Source: Thalassolituus oleivorans MIL-1
GTDB lineage: Bacteria; Pseudomonadota; Gammaproteobacteria; Pseudomonadales; Oceanobacteraceae
Direction of reading: 5' to 3'
DNA length: 64,000 nucleotides
Assembly: GCF_000355675.1 (NCBI RefSeq)
Contig: NC_020888.1
Coordinates: 3,083,501 to 3,147,500, forward strand
Position numbers and translations under genes: made by a program. Position 1 is the stretch's first letter. Every line of letters starts with the position of its first letter. Shown in pieces: positions 26,203-35,958 of the stretch. The notes beneath the pieces were generated by a model, which did not search any database, was not told the origin of the DNA, and saw only the letters and a list, made by a program, of their open reading frames with translations.

Positions 26203-29200
26203 AGCGAATTTCTTTCCGATAAATCACACGATTATGACCACGATAGACACCGAAGCTTACAGTGCCACGAGCATCTTCAAAACTGCCATTATTATCATAA
26301 TCGCCTTGTAACCAACTTGGCGTAGCATATGTAACGGTAGCTTTTCCGGTATCAGGAGTGCCTATCACTGACGTTGGTGCCAACAACACTAATCCAGATG
26401 CACCGCTGACGCCGCTAATCACAACACCAGAGCTCGTATCAACTTGAGTTAGCGTGGTGGGGCTAACACTTGCGTTAGCACTAGAATAAGCGGTACACGA
26501 ATCATCAAGATTTATTTGGTAACGCGTTCCATCAAAATATTCGGTTCGCAACGGCATAACCACATCAAAAATTTCAGGACCGTAAGAGTCCTCAAGCCAT
26601 AAGCGTCCAAATCGAACATCCATATTGGCCAGCGGTGTAAAGGTCAATGGACTGGAGGGCATGGCAACGCCATCGCTGTCGGAAATATCAGTAACACTCA
26701 TTAAAATATCGGGAGTAAAACTGTTTATCTCTGCGCGTGCCTCGCGGGTATAAGTAAATAGATCTAATGGGCTAAAGTCGTAAGTTAATTCACCAAACGA
26801 CGTTGTATTTAATGTTCCTGTATTAAAGATACTGGTTATTGACAAAGGTACGGCTCCGCCATCAACTGCAGAACTATCCGCCGTGACATTAGCCACATCA
26901 ATATCATCTACCAACAACTTCAAATAACCTGAGGTTGTGTAATTCTGAGTGGTAACGTTGGCTGAGTTTTTTGCAGTTATTGTTAATTGCGGCGCAACCA
27001 ACCACGTAATTTCTTCGCCACTATAGCTAAACGGAGTAGATGTACTGCAATTCGCTGCTAAAGAGCCGTCATCACTCACTGACACGGCAAAATGATCTGG
27101 ATAAAATCGACCAATTGGCTCACTACTAAACACACCAAGGTTATAACCAAAGTAACTTGGCGGGGTCACGTCAAAGCGGAATACGCCAACCTCACTTTCG
27201 CTAATAGACACACTGTGCGTACCCGCCGCAATAGCGCCATGGTCATAGCTCGCGGGGGAAACTGCACCAGCAGAATTGGCGGGCGACGGCGACAAGACTG
27301 CAGCACTTAAACCAACTCCGGTCGCACTATAATTTGGCGTACTGCCATTACCAGCACAAAAGTCAGTATCGCCATCAGTCTGCCAAGCCACCGCCTGTAC
27401 GCTGAGAGGAAATGCGGTTCCTGCGGTCATAAATTTAGGGCAACTTGCATCACCGGCACTGCAAATAGTTGTGGCGCTCACACACATACCCGCAGGACGA
27501 CTAACGAAACTATTATTCCCCGTCATGACAAGGCCAGCATCAACTCCGCTACCACTGTAACGTGCATCCACTTGCACTTGTCCGGCATCGGCATAATTAA
27601 CATCGATTATTGAACTTCCTGTCGCGTCAAACGCCAACGAAATTGGCGTCGCGGTACCGGAGCTGGCACCGATAGAAACACCATTTACCACAACAGGCCA
27701 AGACACAGGCCGCCCAACTGAATTTGGACTAACATAATCAGACCAAAAATCGAGAGTTTTACTCACACTGGCAAAGGCAGGAATACAAGCTTCACTGGCA
27801 TCGCTCTTTTTTACCGCTTGAATAGTAATTCCTGTCGCACCTTTTGCTGCTAAAAAATCCGGTATAGAAAATACAAAACCCGAATCAGAAAAAATCATAT
27901 CGCAAGATAAGGATGCCGTGCCGCCATTGATAATGCACTGCGTTGCATTATCCGCAGCTGGCGTAGTTGACGTTGCACCCAGAGTGACCGTCCCCGTAGT
28001 GGCTTGGCGTAATGATACATTCGCCGTACCGCCCGAAATCGTTACCGTATTAGACCCCGTCCAACCGCTTGGCGTTAATGTCACATCAACATCATCGGTA
28101 TAAAGCGTCGAGCAATCTGCATTTAAACAGGCCTTAATCTCGACATCCTGTGCATTACAAGTGAGTGCTTGATCACTAAAGGTTAATAAATAGTGATCAA
28201 TGTTTTCTAGCGCTGGGCTACGATGCCCAACAAGAACTTCATCGATATGCCAAAAATCATTATTGAGACTGCCATCTATTTGGTGGAATCGTAATTTAAA
28301 ATTCGAATGATAGGCATTTGTTGGTAAACGCGCGTAATATTCATAAGTGTCGCCCCCCGTACTACCAGATCCTAAATACGTCCCTATGCGTTGCCATGTG
28401 CCATTTTCCAATAGCATTTCTGCATGCAAATCATCACCAGAACTCGGCCATTCGCTGTAGGAATCCGAACCACTTCGCACCCAAAAACTCATCTGCACAA
28501 AGTCATAGGGAGATAAATCAATGGCGCGAGTTGTTACGTATATTTCGCCACTGCGCGTATACATACTGCGCGTTCCTACGCTCGCGATTTGCGTTCCTAT
28601 AGATGAATCACTGCGGCTATCCACTTTACTAATAGACCAGTCTGTAGTTCCGAGAGCAGCACGCTCAAAGCCATCGTAAAATAAGCCGTTAACTACAGGC
28701 CCAACGTCATAATCTGTAACGGTTACATCATCGATATGCCAATAGTCGTGATCATTACTGGTTCCATCTATTTGATGAAAACGCACAGCAAAATTAGCAT
28801 GCAACGCATTGTCGGGTAACGCCGTTGAAAAATTATAAATGTCGCCACTGCTATTACCAGGCCCTTCAAATAAGGCGACTCGTTTCCAACTGCCATCACT
28901 TAAATAAATATCGACTTCTAAATCATCGCCAGCACTAGGGCGTTCGCTATACGCATCTGCACCCATACGAACCCAGATAGATAACTCAGAAAAATTAGAA
29001 GCCGATAAATCAATCGATCTGGACGTGACATAAACTATGCCACCACGGGTATACATACTGCGCGTACCAGAGTTAGCTACCGCTGTGCTAATGGCTGCAC
29101 TAGCACCTGATTCGACAGCATTAACTGTCCAATCGCTACCCAACGAAGTACGCTCAAAGTCATCTAAAAATGCGACAGTTGCAGCAACGACGTCTTGTTC

Positions 29201-29239
29201 AAGCAGTAAAAAACTTATTAGTAAAAGTAATCTAAACAC
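26201..29239 (-). CDS. MshQ-like (DUF6701) secreted protein with duplicated N-domain
   Basis: 1012 aa with a signal peptide (about 1-19). Two copies of a roughly 160-residue beta-rich domain follow (about 22-178 and 185-345). Both begin with an FERxxLG segment and share GTRSMYTR, GDDL, LRFHQIDG/VRFHQIDG and WHIDDV/WHIDEV; this looks like a carbohydrate- or ligand-binding jelly roll. The rest (about 360-1012) is the DUF6701/MshQ type, with IGRFYPDHFAVS, RFGRLWLEDSYGPE and the terminal WLQGDYDNNGSFEDARG...GHNRVIYRKE. MshQ closes the MSHA pilus operon and is thought to be a surface or tip adhesin. It is intact although the pilus genes upstream are gone. Confidence 0.85.
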   Translation of the reverse strand: MFRLLLLISFLLLEQDVVAATVAFLDDFERTSLGSDWTVNAVESGASAAISTAVANSGTRSMYTRGGIVYVTSRSIDLSASNFSELSIWVRMGADAYSERPSAGDDLEVDIYLSDGSWKRVALFEGPGNSSGDIYNFSTALPDNALHANFAVRFHQIDGTSNDHDYWHIDDVTVTDYDVGPVVNGLFYDGFERAALGTTDWSISKVDSRSDSSIGTQIASVGTRSMYTRSGEIYVTTRAIDLSPYDFVQMSFWVRSGSDSYSEWPSSGDDLHAEMLLENGTWQRIGTYLGSGSTGGDTYEYYARLPTNAYHSNFKLRFHQIDGSLNNDFWHIDEVLVGHRSPALENIDHYLLTFSDQALTCNAQDVEIKACLNADCSTLYTDDVDVTLTPSGWTGSNTVTISGGTANVSLRQATTGTVTLGATSTTPAADNATQCIINGGTASLSCDMIFSDSGFVFSIPDFLAAKGATGITIQAVKKSDASEACIPAFASVSKTLDFWSDYVSPNSVGRPVSWPVVVNGVSIGASSGTATPISLAFDATGSSIIDVNYADAGQVQVDARYSGSGVDAGLVMTGNNSFVSRPAGMCVSATTICSAGDASCPKFMTAGTAFPLSVQAVAWQTDGDTDFCAGNGSTPNYSATGVGLSAAVLSPSPANSAGAVSPASYDHGAIAAGTHSVSISESEVGVFRFDVTPPSYFGYNLGVFSSEPIGRFYPDHFAVSVSDDGSLAANCSTSTPFSYSGEEITWLVAPQLTITAKNSANVTTQNYTTSGYLKLLVDDIDVANVTADSSAVDGGAVPLSITSIFNTGTLNTTSFGELTYDFSPLDLFTYTREARAEINSFTPDILMSVTDISDSDGVAMPSSPLTFTPLANMDVRFGRLWLEDSYGPEIFDVVMPLRTEYFDGTRYQINLDDSCTAYSSANASVSPTTLTQVDTSSGVVISGVSGASGLVLLAPTSVIGTPDTGKATVTYATPSWLQGDYDNNGSFEDARGTVSFGVYRGHNRVIYRKEIR

Positions 29240-29325
29240 TGGATTTATTAGCCGACCGTCAAGACGTCGGAAATAACATATTTATCACTCATAATGATTT
29301 TCCCGAGGCGTTAATAAAATAAACA

Positions 29326-30390
29326 TTAGTGTAACTCTCGGCGATAAATGACGCGTTGATGTCCGCGCCAAATTCCAAAAGACGCGATACCCTTCGGATC
29401 TTCATAAAAGCCATTATTGTCATAATCACCCTGTAACCAAGATGGCACGGCCAATGTGATTATTGCCTTGCCGGTATCGGGCGTTCCCGCCACCGCCGTA
29501 GGTGCTTGCAACAATAAGCCATCGGCATTGCTCGACCCACCAACTAAGGTTCCAGTAGAAGTCATTAATGCCGTCAGTGTATCTGCACTGGCATTAGCAT
29601 CATCCCAGCCACTACAATCATCCAATATATTGATAAGGTAACCAGTGCCATCAAAATATTCGGCACGTAGAGGCAGTATTAAATTTTCGGTCTCAGGACC
29701 GTAACCATCCTCTAACCATATACGACCAAAACGCAACGATATCGCAGATGTATCAGGGCTAAAATTAACGAGAGAAGACACGGCTACGCCGTCACTATCA
29801 GCAATCGTCGTCGGAAAACTAAAATCTAAATCCGGTATAAAAGGTGCAACTTCAGCCACAGCGCTACGCTGATAAGTGACATCATCTAAAGCACTAAAGA
29901 CATAGTTCATCACCCCAGAATCCGTAGCGGCTATGTTTAAACTGCCTTGGTTCGACGTCAAACTCACGGCCAATTTATTGTTATCCGTTCCATCTTGGCT
30001 GCCATCGGTGGTTGGCTCTACAATTCCAGAAAATACATTGGCAGCCGTCAATTTTGTATAACCAGTCTCTGTATAATTCGTAGTAATACCGTGGCCAACA
30101 TTATGTGCTGTAAATGTGTATTCCGGTGCCTCTGCCCAAGTGGTCGTTTCTCCAGAATAAAGATTACCGGTAGAACACGTAGCCGCTAATCTACCTGGCG
30201 TTACTTCAGCAATTTCGAAATGATCAGGAATAAAGCGTCCTGTAGGACCGCTGCTATAAGTCACTAAGCTTGTACTGCTTAAAGAACCGAGTGCCGCGCC
30301 TTGGTATAGTGGAGGCGTGACATTAAAATTAAAAACGCCTACCTCAGATTCATTAATAGATACGGTATTAGCGCAGTTGTACCCGTTGTG
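29326..30390 (-). pseudogene. mshQ 3' fragment left by a deletion
   Basis: The frame encodes the last about 350 residues of a second MshQ-like protein. It contains SINESEVGVFNFNVTPP, TGRFIPDHFEI, RFGRIWLEDGYGPE and WLQGDYDNNGFYEDPKG, aligning closely with the C-terminal half of the neighbouring 1012-aa protein. There is no signal peptide and no start: the homology begins inside the truncated mshL gene at about 30373-30400, in a different frame. A GTG at 30264 could start a 312-aa piece, but it would be an orphan cytoplasmic fragment. This is the downstream side of a deletion that removed mshM to mshP. Confidence 0.8.
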
Positions 30391-31526
30391 GTCGTTGTAT
30401 TAGTGCTACTCACATCGGTAACGAAAAATTCATCACTACCGACTTTAATAACAGCCTTCTGATTATTAACGGTGGCAATACGAGGACTTGAAAGCACTTC
30501 AACATCACCCTGAGTCTCTAACAGGCTCAAAGCACCGGTAAAATCACCAACATCGACATTAAGAGAAAAAATACCGCCAATTAAATCGGGGTTAGCGAGC
30601 GCAACAGAACTTTGGCTTGCCCATACATCGTTATTACCGGTTTGTGCTGCAATAGTGCTCCAATTAATACCTGCTTGATAACCATCGCTTAGAGTAACTT
30701 CAATAATTTTAGCTTCTATCAACACTTGCTTTTGCACACTTAATTCGGTTTGTTCGAGATAGGATTGCACTTGGTTTAATGTATTTGGCAAGCCGTGAAC
30801 GATCACCAGCCCAGCATGAGCGTCAACAACAACGCGCGCGGTATCTTCATGACCAATCATTAAGGTTAATGTCTGCTGTAACTCTTCCCAAAACGAACTA
30901 CCCGACTTAGTTTCTATCTCAGAGGAATTGCTGTTACTGCGGGTCGTTTCGCTCGTAGAGCTTGAATTAGAATCATTGCCACTACTTGAACTAGTAACCT
31001 CAACCTGACCACTGCTTACTTGCATGCCCGAACGGCCTTTGCGCTGTACGTTCAAGTAATTGATAGGGAAAATACGGGTTTGCGCCTTTTTAGGCAGAAT
31101 TTGAATACCGTACGATGACTCGACAAAATCAAAGCCATAGATGTCGCGAACCGCACTTAATGCCTCCCGCACAGAAACATTATTCAAATTTAAAGTGATC
31201 GTGCCCGACACCTCAGGGTGAACAATTAAATTGTGCCCCGTACCGTCCACCAAACTGTTAAAAAAGGCTGCAGCAGGTACGTCATTTGCTACTACATCAA
31301 AGCGCTGATCTGCTCCATCTGGCACGATCAATGGCGGCAGTAATTGTTGCAAATTCAACTCTGCAGGTGCTACCGAATCGGCCTCCAGAAGCTTAGACTT
31401 AGAGGTCGTCTGCTCTTTCGCCTTCGGTTTTTCTTGCATCGGCGCACAACCCGAGACACTAATGAATACTAAGCTTAACACTAAGCTCATCACGTACTTT
31501 GTTATCTGTCGGCTAAATAATGTCAC
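30339..31526 (-). pseudogene. mshL: mshL, MSHA secretin, C-terminally truncated
   Basis: The GTG start (AGGA upstream) leads to a lipoprotein signal with lipobox VSGC, then the N0/N1 secretin domains (FDVVANDVPAAAFFNSLVDG, EALSAVRDIYGFDFVESSYG), a Ser/Thr/Asn-rich insert, and the start of the beta-barrel domain (VLIEAKIIEVTLSDGYQAGI, VLSSPRIATVNNQKAVIKVG). The frame then leaves MshL after FFVTDVSSTNTTTTTGTT and stops within about ten residues. Full-length MshL is roughly 150 residues longer and needs that part for the outer-membrane gate, so no working secretin can form. Confidence 0.85.
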
Positions 31527-31536
31527 AACCGGATTC

Positions 31537-31863
31537 CTATTGACTCAACCGTTTGGTTTTATTAATTAAAGATAGAACTCGTTGCTTTTGCTTAATTTTT
31601 AATACAACTTCGTTTGCACTAATGCTTATAACTTTGGCGCTACCTACCATGTCACCTTCACGTACAAGCTCACCATTAACCACAGCGCTGGCACCGTTAT
31701 CGGTTATCCGTATTTGCTGCAATTGATATCGTATTTCTTGTTTGAGTGCTTGCGATGGAACTGGCGCAGCAAATAAGCCTTCCGGCGGACGAGTTGGATC
31801 GCTTGCAAACGCAGGTGGTAGTAGCGCCGTCATCAAAGTAATAATAGCTATGAATTTAAACAC
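31537..31863 (-). CDS. mshK: MSHA biogenesis protein MshK
   Basis: 108 aa from a GTG at 31863, with GGGAGGA upstream inside mshJ; the longer in-frame start would precede the signal sequence by 24 unrelated residues. A signal peptide ends about PPAFASDP, followed by TRPPEGLFAAP and a small beta domain (VVNGELVREGDMVGSAKV) of the PilP/GspC-like type. It should link the inner-membrane platform to the secretin. The gene is intact but its partner MshL is truncated. It overlaps mshJ by 8 bp. Confidence 0.75.
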   Translation of the reverse strand: MFKFIAIITLMTALLPPAFASDPTRPPEGLFAAPVPSQALKQEIRYQLQQIRITDNGASAVVNGELVREGDMVGSAKVISISANEVVLKIKQKQRVLSLINKTKRLSQ

Positions 31864-32521
31864 CGAGCATGTCCTCCCGCGTACTGATAGTGAAGATCTC
31901 CAATACCAGCTCGCCATCAGGATACTTATCCACACGGTATTCCAATGCTTGCCAATATACTTTCCACGGCAGGCTATCTAAGCGTTTTAAATAGGCCACC
32001 AAACTATCGTAAGTCGCCGTCATTTTGACCCGAACACCATGGCGATATAGCTCAACATCAGCATATTCTTCACCAAGATCGACATCGGTTTGTGGCAAGT
32101 TTTGCAAACTAATTAAACGCAGGCGTTTATCTTGCATGAGTAGCTGCTCTAATACCGCTACCATATGCTCGGGAGAAACTAGCGAATTGGTTAATGCGGC
32201 TATACGATTATCTAAGCGCGATTGTTGCAGCTGAAATTCGGCTAATTCATTGCGAATCGGCTGATTGAGATCAATCACTGGGCTATTTTGTAGTCGCTCT
32301 AAATGGGCTTGTTGGCGCTGATTAGTCGCAACAACTTCATTTGTTTGCTTAAGCTCTGCATGGGCTGACTCCCAAATCGGTAGCAAAAGCACCCAAATAA
32401 GTAGCATACCAACTACGACATGCGCCGTTATTAATACGAGTTTTTGTTCACGCTCAGATAAGCCCCGATAAGCATCTAAAGCGCGCTCAACCTGCGGATG
32501 CTTCCACCACAAAGGAGTCAT
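31856..32521 (-). CDS. mshJ: MSHA biogenesis protein MshJ (PilO-like)
   Basis: 221 aa: a short cytoplasmic start, one transmembrane helix (about 28-48), a periplasmic coiled coil (about 55-110) and a PilO/GspM-type C-terminal domain (YRHGVRVKMTATYDSLVAYL). It belongs to the inner-membrane alignment complex with the PilM- and PilN-like proteins upstream. It overlaps both neighbours by a few bases, as expected of the msh operon. Confidence 0.8.
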   Translation of the reverse strand: MTPLWWKHPQVERALDAYRGLSEREQKLVLITAHVVVGMLLIWVLLLPIWESAHAELKQTNEVVATNQRQQAHLERLQNSPVIDLNQPIRNELAEFQLQQSRLDNRIAALTNSLVSPEHMVAVLEQLLMQDKRLRLISLQNLPQTDVDLGEEYADVELYRHGVRVKMTATYDSLVAYLKRLDSLPWKVYWQALEYRVDKYPDGELVLEIFTISTREDMLGV

Positions 32522-33168
32522 TTACGCACCCCCGAATCAGCAGCAGATGAGAGTAAATCTTGTGGGTGCCCACGGGTATCTAATTGAAAACGTAGCCACT
32601 GCTTATCAACTTCTTTTTGCACATCGATATAACGGAATGCTCGACGCTGATAAGCGCTCTTTTCTACAAGAGTGGAGACATATTTTGAAATCTTCGCGGG
32701 ATCATCCACATACCCTTGCAGACCAATATGACGACCTTGATCTGAAATAGAAAACTGATTAAGCCAAACGCCTTTCACATTTTGATCACCCAACTGAGAT
32801 ACCAATTGGGTAAATGATTGGCCTTCTTCTAATTGTTGCTGAGTTAAATAGCGCAATACTTTTTGTCCACCTTCTAACTGGCGGCGCGCTAGATCGCGCT
32901 GCTCTGCAAGCCGCGCGTCAACAACCAGAGGGGGCCTTAATGCTTGAACTTCAACAATTTTTTGCTCTAAAAACTTTTGCTGCTGTTGTGCGTATTTCAG
33001 CTCCTCTCCTTGCCAAAACCAAAACAACATAAGCCCCAGAGCAATAACAACCATAGCCGCAACATGTATTGCAGCGCTTGTTATTATTAATCGTAATTCA
33101 TGCGGAAGTTTCGGCGGCTGAAACTCTTCTGTATAAAAATTAAGATTTTGCTTAATTTGCCAACTCAT
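32518..33168 (-). CDS. MSHA inner-membrane assembly protein (PilN-like, MshI2)
   Basis: 216 aa. The N-terminal NLNFYTEEFQPPK resembles the PilN segment that docks on PilM. One transmembrane helix (about 32-53), a coiled coil (about 55-110) and a PilN-type domain (FTQLVSQLGDQNVKGVWLNQ) follow. In msh operons this gene lies between mshI and mshJ, as here. It overlaps mshI by 17 bp and mshJ by 4 bp. Confidence 0.78.
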   Translation of the reverse strand: MSWQIKQNLNFYTEEFQPPKLPHELRLIITSAAIHVAAMVVIALGLMLFWFWQGEELKYAQQQQKFLEQKIVEVQALRPPLVVDARLAEQRDLARRQLEGGQKVLRYLTQQQLEEGQSFTQLVSQLGDQNVKGVWLNQFSISDQGRHIGLQGYVDDPAKISKYVSTLVEKSAYQRRAFRYIDVQKEVDKQWLRFQLDTRGHPQDLLSSAADSGVRK

Positions 33169-34090
33169 AACTTAGCGTCCCTCCTAAAGCGGCCGCATAT
33201 GACGCCGTTAACGGTGACTCCGTTAGTTGACGATTGAATGCTGTTTCGAGGGATAAAAGGCGAACCGGCGTATTAACATTACCTTCCAATTCAATTAATA
33301 CATTGTCGATAGTCACGGTATCAGGCGGTAATACCCACAGCTGGCCTATGGATCCTAGACCTAGTTGGCTTTCGAAATAATCCATCGACCGCTGCACCTC
33401 AAGCGTCAGCATATCGCCACGACTACTATTCTCTAGAGTAAAGTCGCCGACCTGTGCCTCTTCAGGCATTAAATCATCGGTACCAAAATTTAAATGCCGC
33501 GTGAAATACAAAGCACCATCTTGATAGAGATAAATCATCCCTTCTTTTGGCTCTAGACGCAGCACTCCTACACTGGTTTCCGGCTCTAATGCCGCAACCA
33601 AATTAAGTAAACTTAATTCATCAATGGTCATCGTCTGCAATTCAAGATTTTCATCGCGACACCACTTAACGATATCGCGCAGATAATCGCGGTCGGCAAT
33701 CGCTGCAAATGCCATCGACATACGCCCGCGATACGCGTCACCTGGCAACGGGAAAGCTTGCAGCAATTTATTCACTGCCGACTCACCGATCAGATCACGA
33801 ATGCGAAAACCTAAGGCATCACTTAACTCATCATCGGCCACCGGCGGAGCATCCACTAACTGCAATTCATAGCGCGATTGATCCAAGCAAACCGTTACTG
33901 GGATACGCCCATAACGCTTGGACGCAAGCCACTGCGATAAACCTTGTAAGCCTTCTTCGTCTTGCTCTGAAGCATAGCTATCGACAACACCAGTAGCGTC
34001 GCGTAACACAGCAAATGCTTTGCCGTGATTTAGCTCAATTCCGAGACAATATGTATAGTTAGAACTTTTTTTCTGCCACGGCCAGCGCAT
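33152..34090 (-). CDS. mshI: MSHA biogenesis protein MshI (PilM-like)
   Basis: 312 aa from the ATG at 34090 (GAGG at the right distance); an upstream ATG would add 17 residues. The opening RWPWQKKSSNYTYCLGIELN and the ensuing actin-like/PilM fold without the usual PilM ATP motifs fit MshI. It is cytoplasmic and anchors the PilN-like protein. It is the first msh gene kept here; mshH upstream and all genes from mshM to mshP are absent. Confidence 0.8.
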   Translation of the reverse strand: MRWPWQKKSSNYTYCLGIELNHGKAFAVLRDATGVVDSYASEQDEEGLQGLSQWLASKRYGRIPVTVCLDQSRYELQLVDAPPVADDELSDALGFRIRDLIGESAVNKLLQAFPLPGDAYRGRMSMAFAAIADRDYLRDIVKWCRDENLELQTMTIDELSLLNLVAALEPETSVGVLRLEPKEGMIYLYQDGALYFTRHLNFGTDDLMPEEAQVGDFTLENSSRGDMLTLEVQRSMDYFESQLGLGSIGQLWVLPPDTVTIDNVLIELEGNVNTPVRLLSLETAFNRQLTESPLTASYAAALGGTLSYELAN

Positions 34091-34208
34091 GGCGACCTCA
34101 CATCTAAGAGACACTGTAACTCCAGTGTAGACCACGCTCACAAAGTCGATGGTCTAAGGTTGCCTACCTGACTATAATGGCGACAAAATCGAACAAAGAA
34201 GCGAATAG

Positions 34209-34673
34209 ATGTTCAATATTGTCCTGTTCGAACCAGAAATTCCGCCAAACACCGGTAACATTATTCGTGTTTGTGCCAACACTGGTTGCCAACTACACCT
34301 GATCGAACCACTCGGATTTGATATGGAAGAACGCAGCTTAAAGCGCGCGGGCCTCGACTATCACGAGTGGGCCCATGTGAAAATTCACAAAAATCTCGAC
34401 GCCTTCTTGGCCAGCGAACAACCTCAACGGTTATACGCGCTTACCACCAAAGGCAGCACCCGCCACTCAGACGCAAGCTTTAAGCCCGGCGACTACCTGA
34501 TGTTTGGGCCAGAAACCCGAGGGCTGCCCGAAGATGTGCGCATGCAGATTCCGCGCGAAAACTGGTTACGCTTACCCATGACAGTAAACAGCCGCAGCAT
34601 GAACCTATCGAATTGCGTGAGTGTCATGGTGTACGAAGCTTGGCGACAAAACGACTACAGCGGCATGCTGTGA
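34209..34673 (+). CDS. trmL: tRNA (cytidine/uridine-34-2'-O)-methyltransferase
   Basis: 154 aa, the size of E. coli TrmL. It has the SPOUT trefoil-knot motifs: motif 1 [19 protein letters not shown] (about 10-28), motif 2 FGPETRGLP (about 101-109) and motif 3 [18 protein letters not shown] (about 121-138). It methylates the ribose of wobble nucleotide 34 in tRNA-Leu isoacceptors using SAM. It transcribes away from the divergent msh genes and marks the left border of the cassette array. Confidence 0.97.
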   Translation: MFNIVLFEPEIPPNTGNIIRVCANTGCQLHLIEPLGFDMEERSLKRAGLDYHEWAHVKIHKNLDAFLASEQPQRLYALTTKGSTRHSDASFKPGDYLMFGPETRGLPEDVRMQIPRENWLRLPMTVNSRSMNLSNCVSVMVYEAWRQNDYSGML

Positions 34674-35145
34674 TAGCGGAAGTTGAACGAATCAGCCCAA
34701 TAACCAAAAAAGCCGAAGAGACCCTCAAGCCCACCGGCAAAAACTGATTCCGAACGGGTGGCCAGAAGTTGCTTATCGAGCCTCTGGCCCTACCCTACTT
34801 CAACAAGCAGCATCCGCAGATTTATTGATAGCTTTGTAGTTTATATACAGTATATCTAGCTAATTAACAGATTATTTGCGCGTTTACGTTCCACCACCCA
34901 AATTGTCATGCTCGAATTGCCGCAAACTATTAATAAAAATACAAGACTAATCAATAAGTTAGAAACTTGGGCAGATTGATAGTGTGCCAAATGTAAAGAT
35001 CACACCAGCGTGTAAACGCGCATGCGCGTTTACACGCTATAGGTTCTACTTATTTAAGGCACTTTTCGTAGCATAGACAGTGGGTTAGACTCGAAACATA
35101 AAAAGGAAGCGAAGCGTCAAAACGCGCATGCGCATGAATAAAACT
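34674..35145. other. Gene-free spacer before the cassette array
   Basis: No credible ORF on either strand and no trace of an integron integrase. The stretch is AT-rich in its middle, holds a 32-bp perfect palindrome (35007-35038) and a second partial copy of its core (AAACGCGCATGCGCATGA, about 35119-35136), and ends in ATAAAACTGTTATGTG (35138-35153). The last resembles the core of an integron attI site (compare TAAAACAAAGTTRRRC of class 1). A lone GTTAGAC core lies at 35084. Confidence 0.6.
35007..35038. repeat. 32-bp perfect palindrome
   Basis: AGCGTGTAAACGCGCATG continues with its exact mirror CGCGTTTACACGCT with no loop, 16 bp per arm. It contains GCGCATGCGC at its centre. A perfect palindrome this long is improbable by chance. 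It could be a protein-binding site or form a cruciform at the array border. Confidence 0.85.
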
Positions 35146-35176
35146 GTTATGTGTTACTGCCAAGAGGTCAATTTCA

Positions 35177-35509
35177 TTGCCAGAGTTGAAAACAGTCGGT
35201 CTTTTTCTCGTCACCGCATTGGCAGAGATCGTGGGTTGTTATTTGCCTTACCTCTGGCTTCGTGAGGGCAAAACCATCTGGCTTCTGGTGCCAGGTGCTT
35301 TGAGTCTCGCAGCATTTGCATGGTTGCTTTCGCTGCACCCCACCGCTGCCGGCAGGGTCTATGCTGCGTATGGTGGTGTGTATATTTTTATGGCAATCGT
35401 GTGGCTTTGGGCCGTCGATGGTATTCGGCCAACAGTTTGGGATTTAGTTGGCTCAGCCGTTGCACTGGTGGGTATGGCTATCATCATGTTTGCGCCGCGC
35501 ACCACATAA
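35177..35509 (+). CDS. YnfA/UPF0060 family membrane protein (cassette 1)
   Basis: 110 aa from a TTG with AAGAGG upstream. Four transmembrane helices and the family signatures [31 protein letters not shown] and [10 protein letters not shown] are present. YnfA proteins resemble small multidrug-resistance transporters, but their substrate is debated. It is the only gene of the first cassette (35147-35595) and is about 86% identical in protein to the gene of the second cassette (15 differences in 110 residues). Confidence 0.9.
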   Translation: MPELKTVGLFLVTALAEIVGCYLPYLWLREGKTIWLLVPGALSLAAFAWLLSLHPTAAGRVYAAYGGVYIFMAIVWLWAVDGIRPTVWDLVGSAVALVGMAIIMFAPRTT

Positions 35510-35602
35510 CCAACTGTTGTAGTTCGTTCCGGGCCTCCGGCCCTACACCGGACGCCCATTTCGCTGCGCTACTTGGGCGCCGCTAAACAAGGGCGTTATG
35601 TG
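35503..35602 (+). repeat. attC recombination site of cassette 1
   Basis: R'' CACATAAC (35503-35510) and R' GTTATGTG (35595-35602) are exact reverse complements. Between them are GC-rich imperfect inverted segments (for example GACGCCCA and TTGGGCGCC around 35550-35582) that fold on the bottom strand as attC sites do. The R'' box overlaps the end of the ynfA-like ORF. Confidence 0.8.
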
Positions 35603-35625
35603 CAAACAATCAGAGGAATCGTCTT

Positions 35626-35958
35626 TTGCCAGAAATAAAAACGCTAGGCCTTTTTTTAATTACTGCTTTGGCGGAGATTATTGGTTGTTACCTACCATAT
35701 CTTTGGTTACGTGAAGGGAAATCGATTTGGTTGCTGGTTCCTGCCGCTATTAGCTTTGCTGCATTTGCTTGGTTGCTGTCGTTACATCCAACCGCAGCAG
35801 GTAGAGTTTATGCCGCTTATGGTGGCGTTTATATTTTTACGGCTATCTTGTGGTTGTGGGCTGTCGATGGCATCCGTCCAACCACTTGGGATGTTGTGGG
35901 TTCTGGCATAGCACTTGTGGGTATGGCAATTATCATGTTCGCCCCACGCAGTACATAA
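35626..35958 (+). CDS. YnfA/UPF0060 family membrane protein (cassette 2)
   Basis: 110 aa from a TTG with AGAGGAA upstream. It has the same four-helix layout and signatures as the cassette 1 gene ([32 protein letters not shown]). Differences between the two proteins are mostly Ile/Val/Leu swaps, and their attC sites are unrelated in sequence. They were therefore captured as separate cassettes and did not arise by tandem duplication of one cassette. Expression probably depends on a promoter upstream of the array. Confidence 0.9.
   Translation: MPEIKTLGLFLITALAEIIGCYLPYLWLREGKSIWLLVPAAISFAAFAWLLSLHPTAAGRVYAAYGGVYIFTAILWLWAVDGIRPTTWDVVGSGIALVGMAIIMFAPRST

Noticed and set aside
34830..34870. LexA-like sequence near TATATACAGTATATC
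   Set aside because: The two half-sites do not fit CTGT-N8-ACAG, and no SOS gene follows.
34674..35145. Possible remnant of an integron integrase gene
   Set aside because: No tyrosine-recombinase segment was found in any frame; only an attI-like core is visible at the right end.
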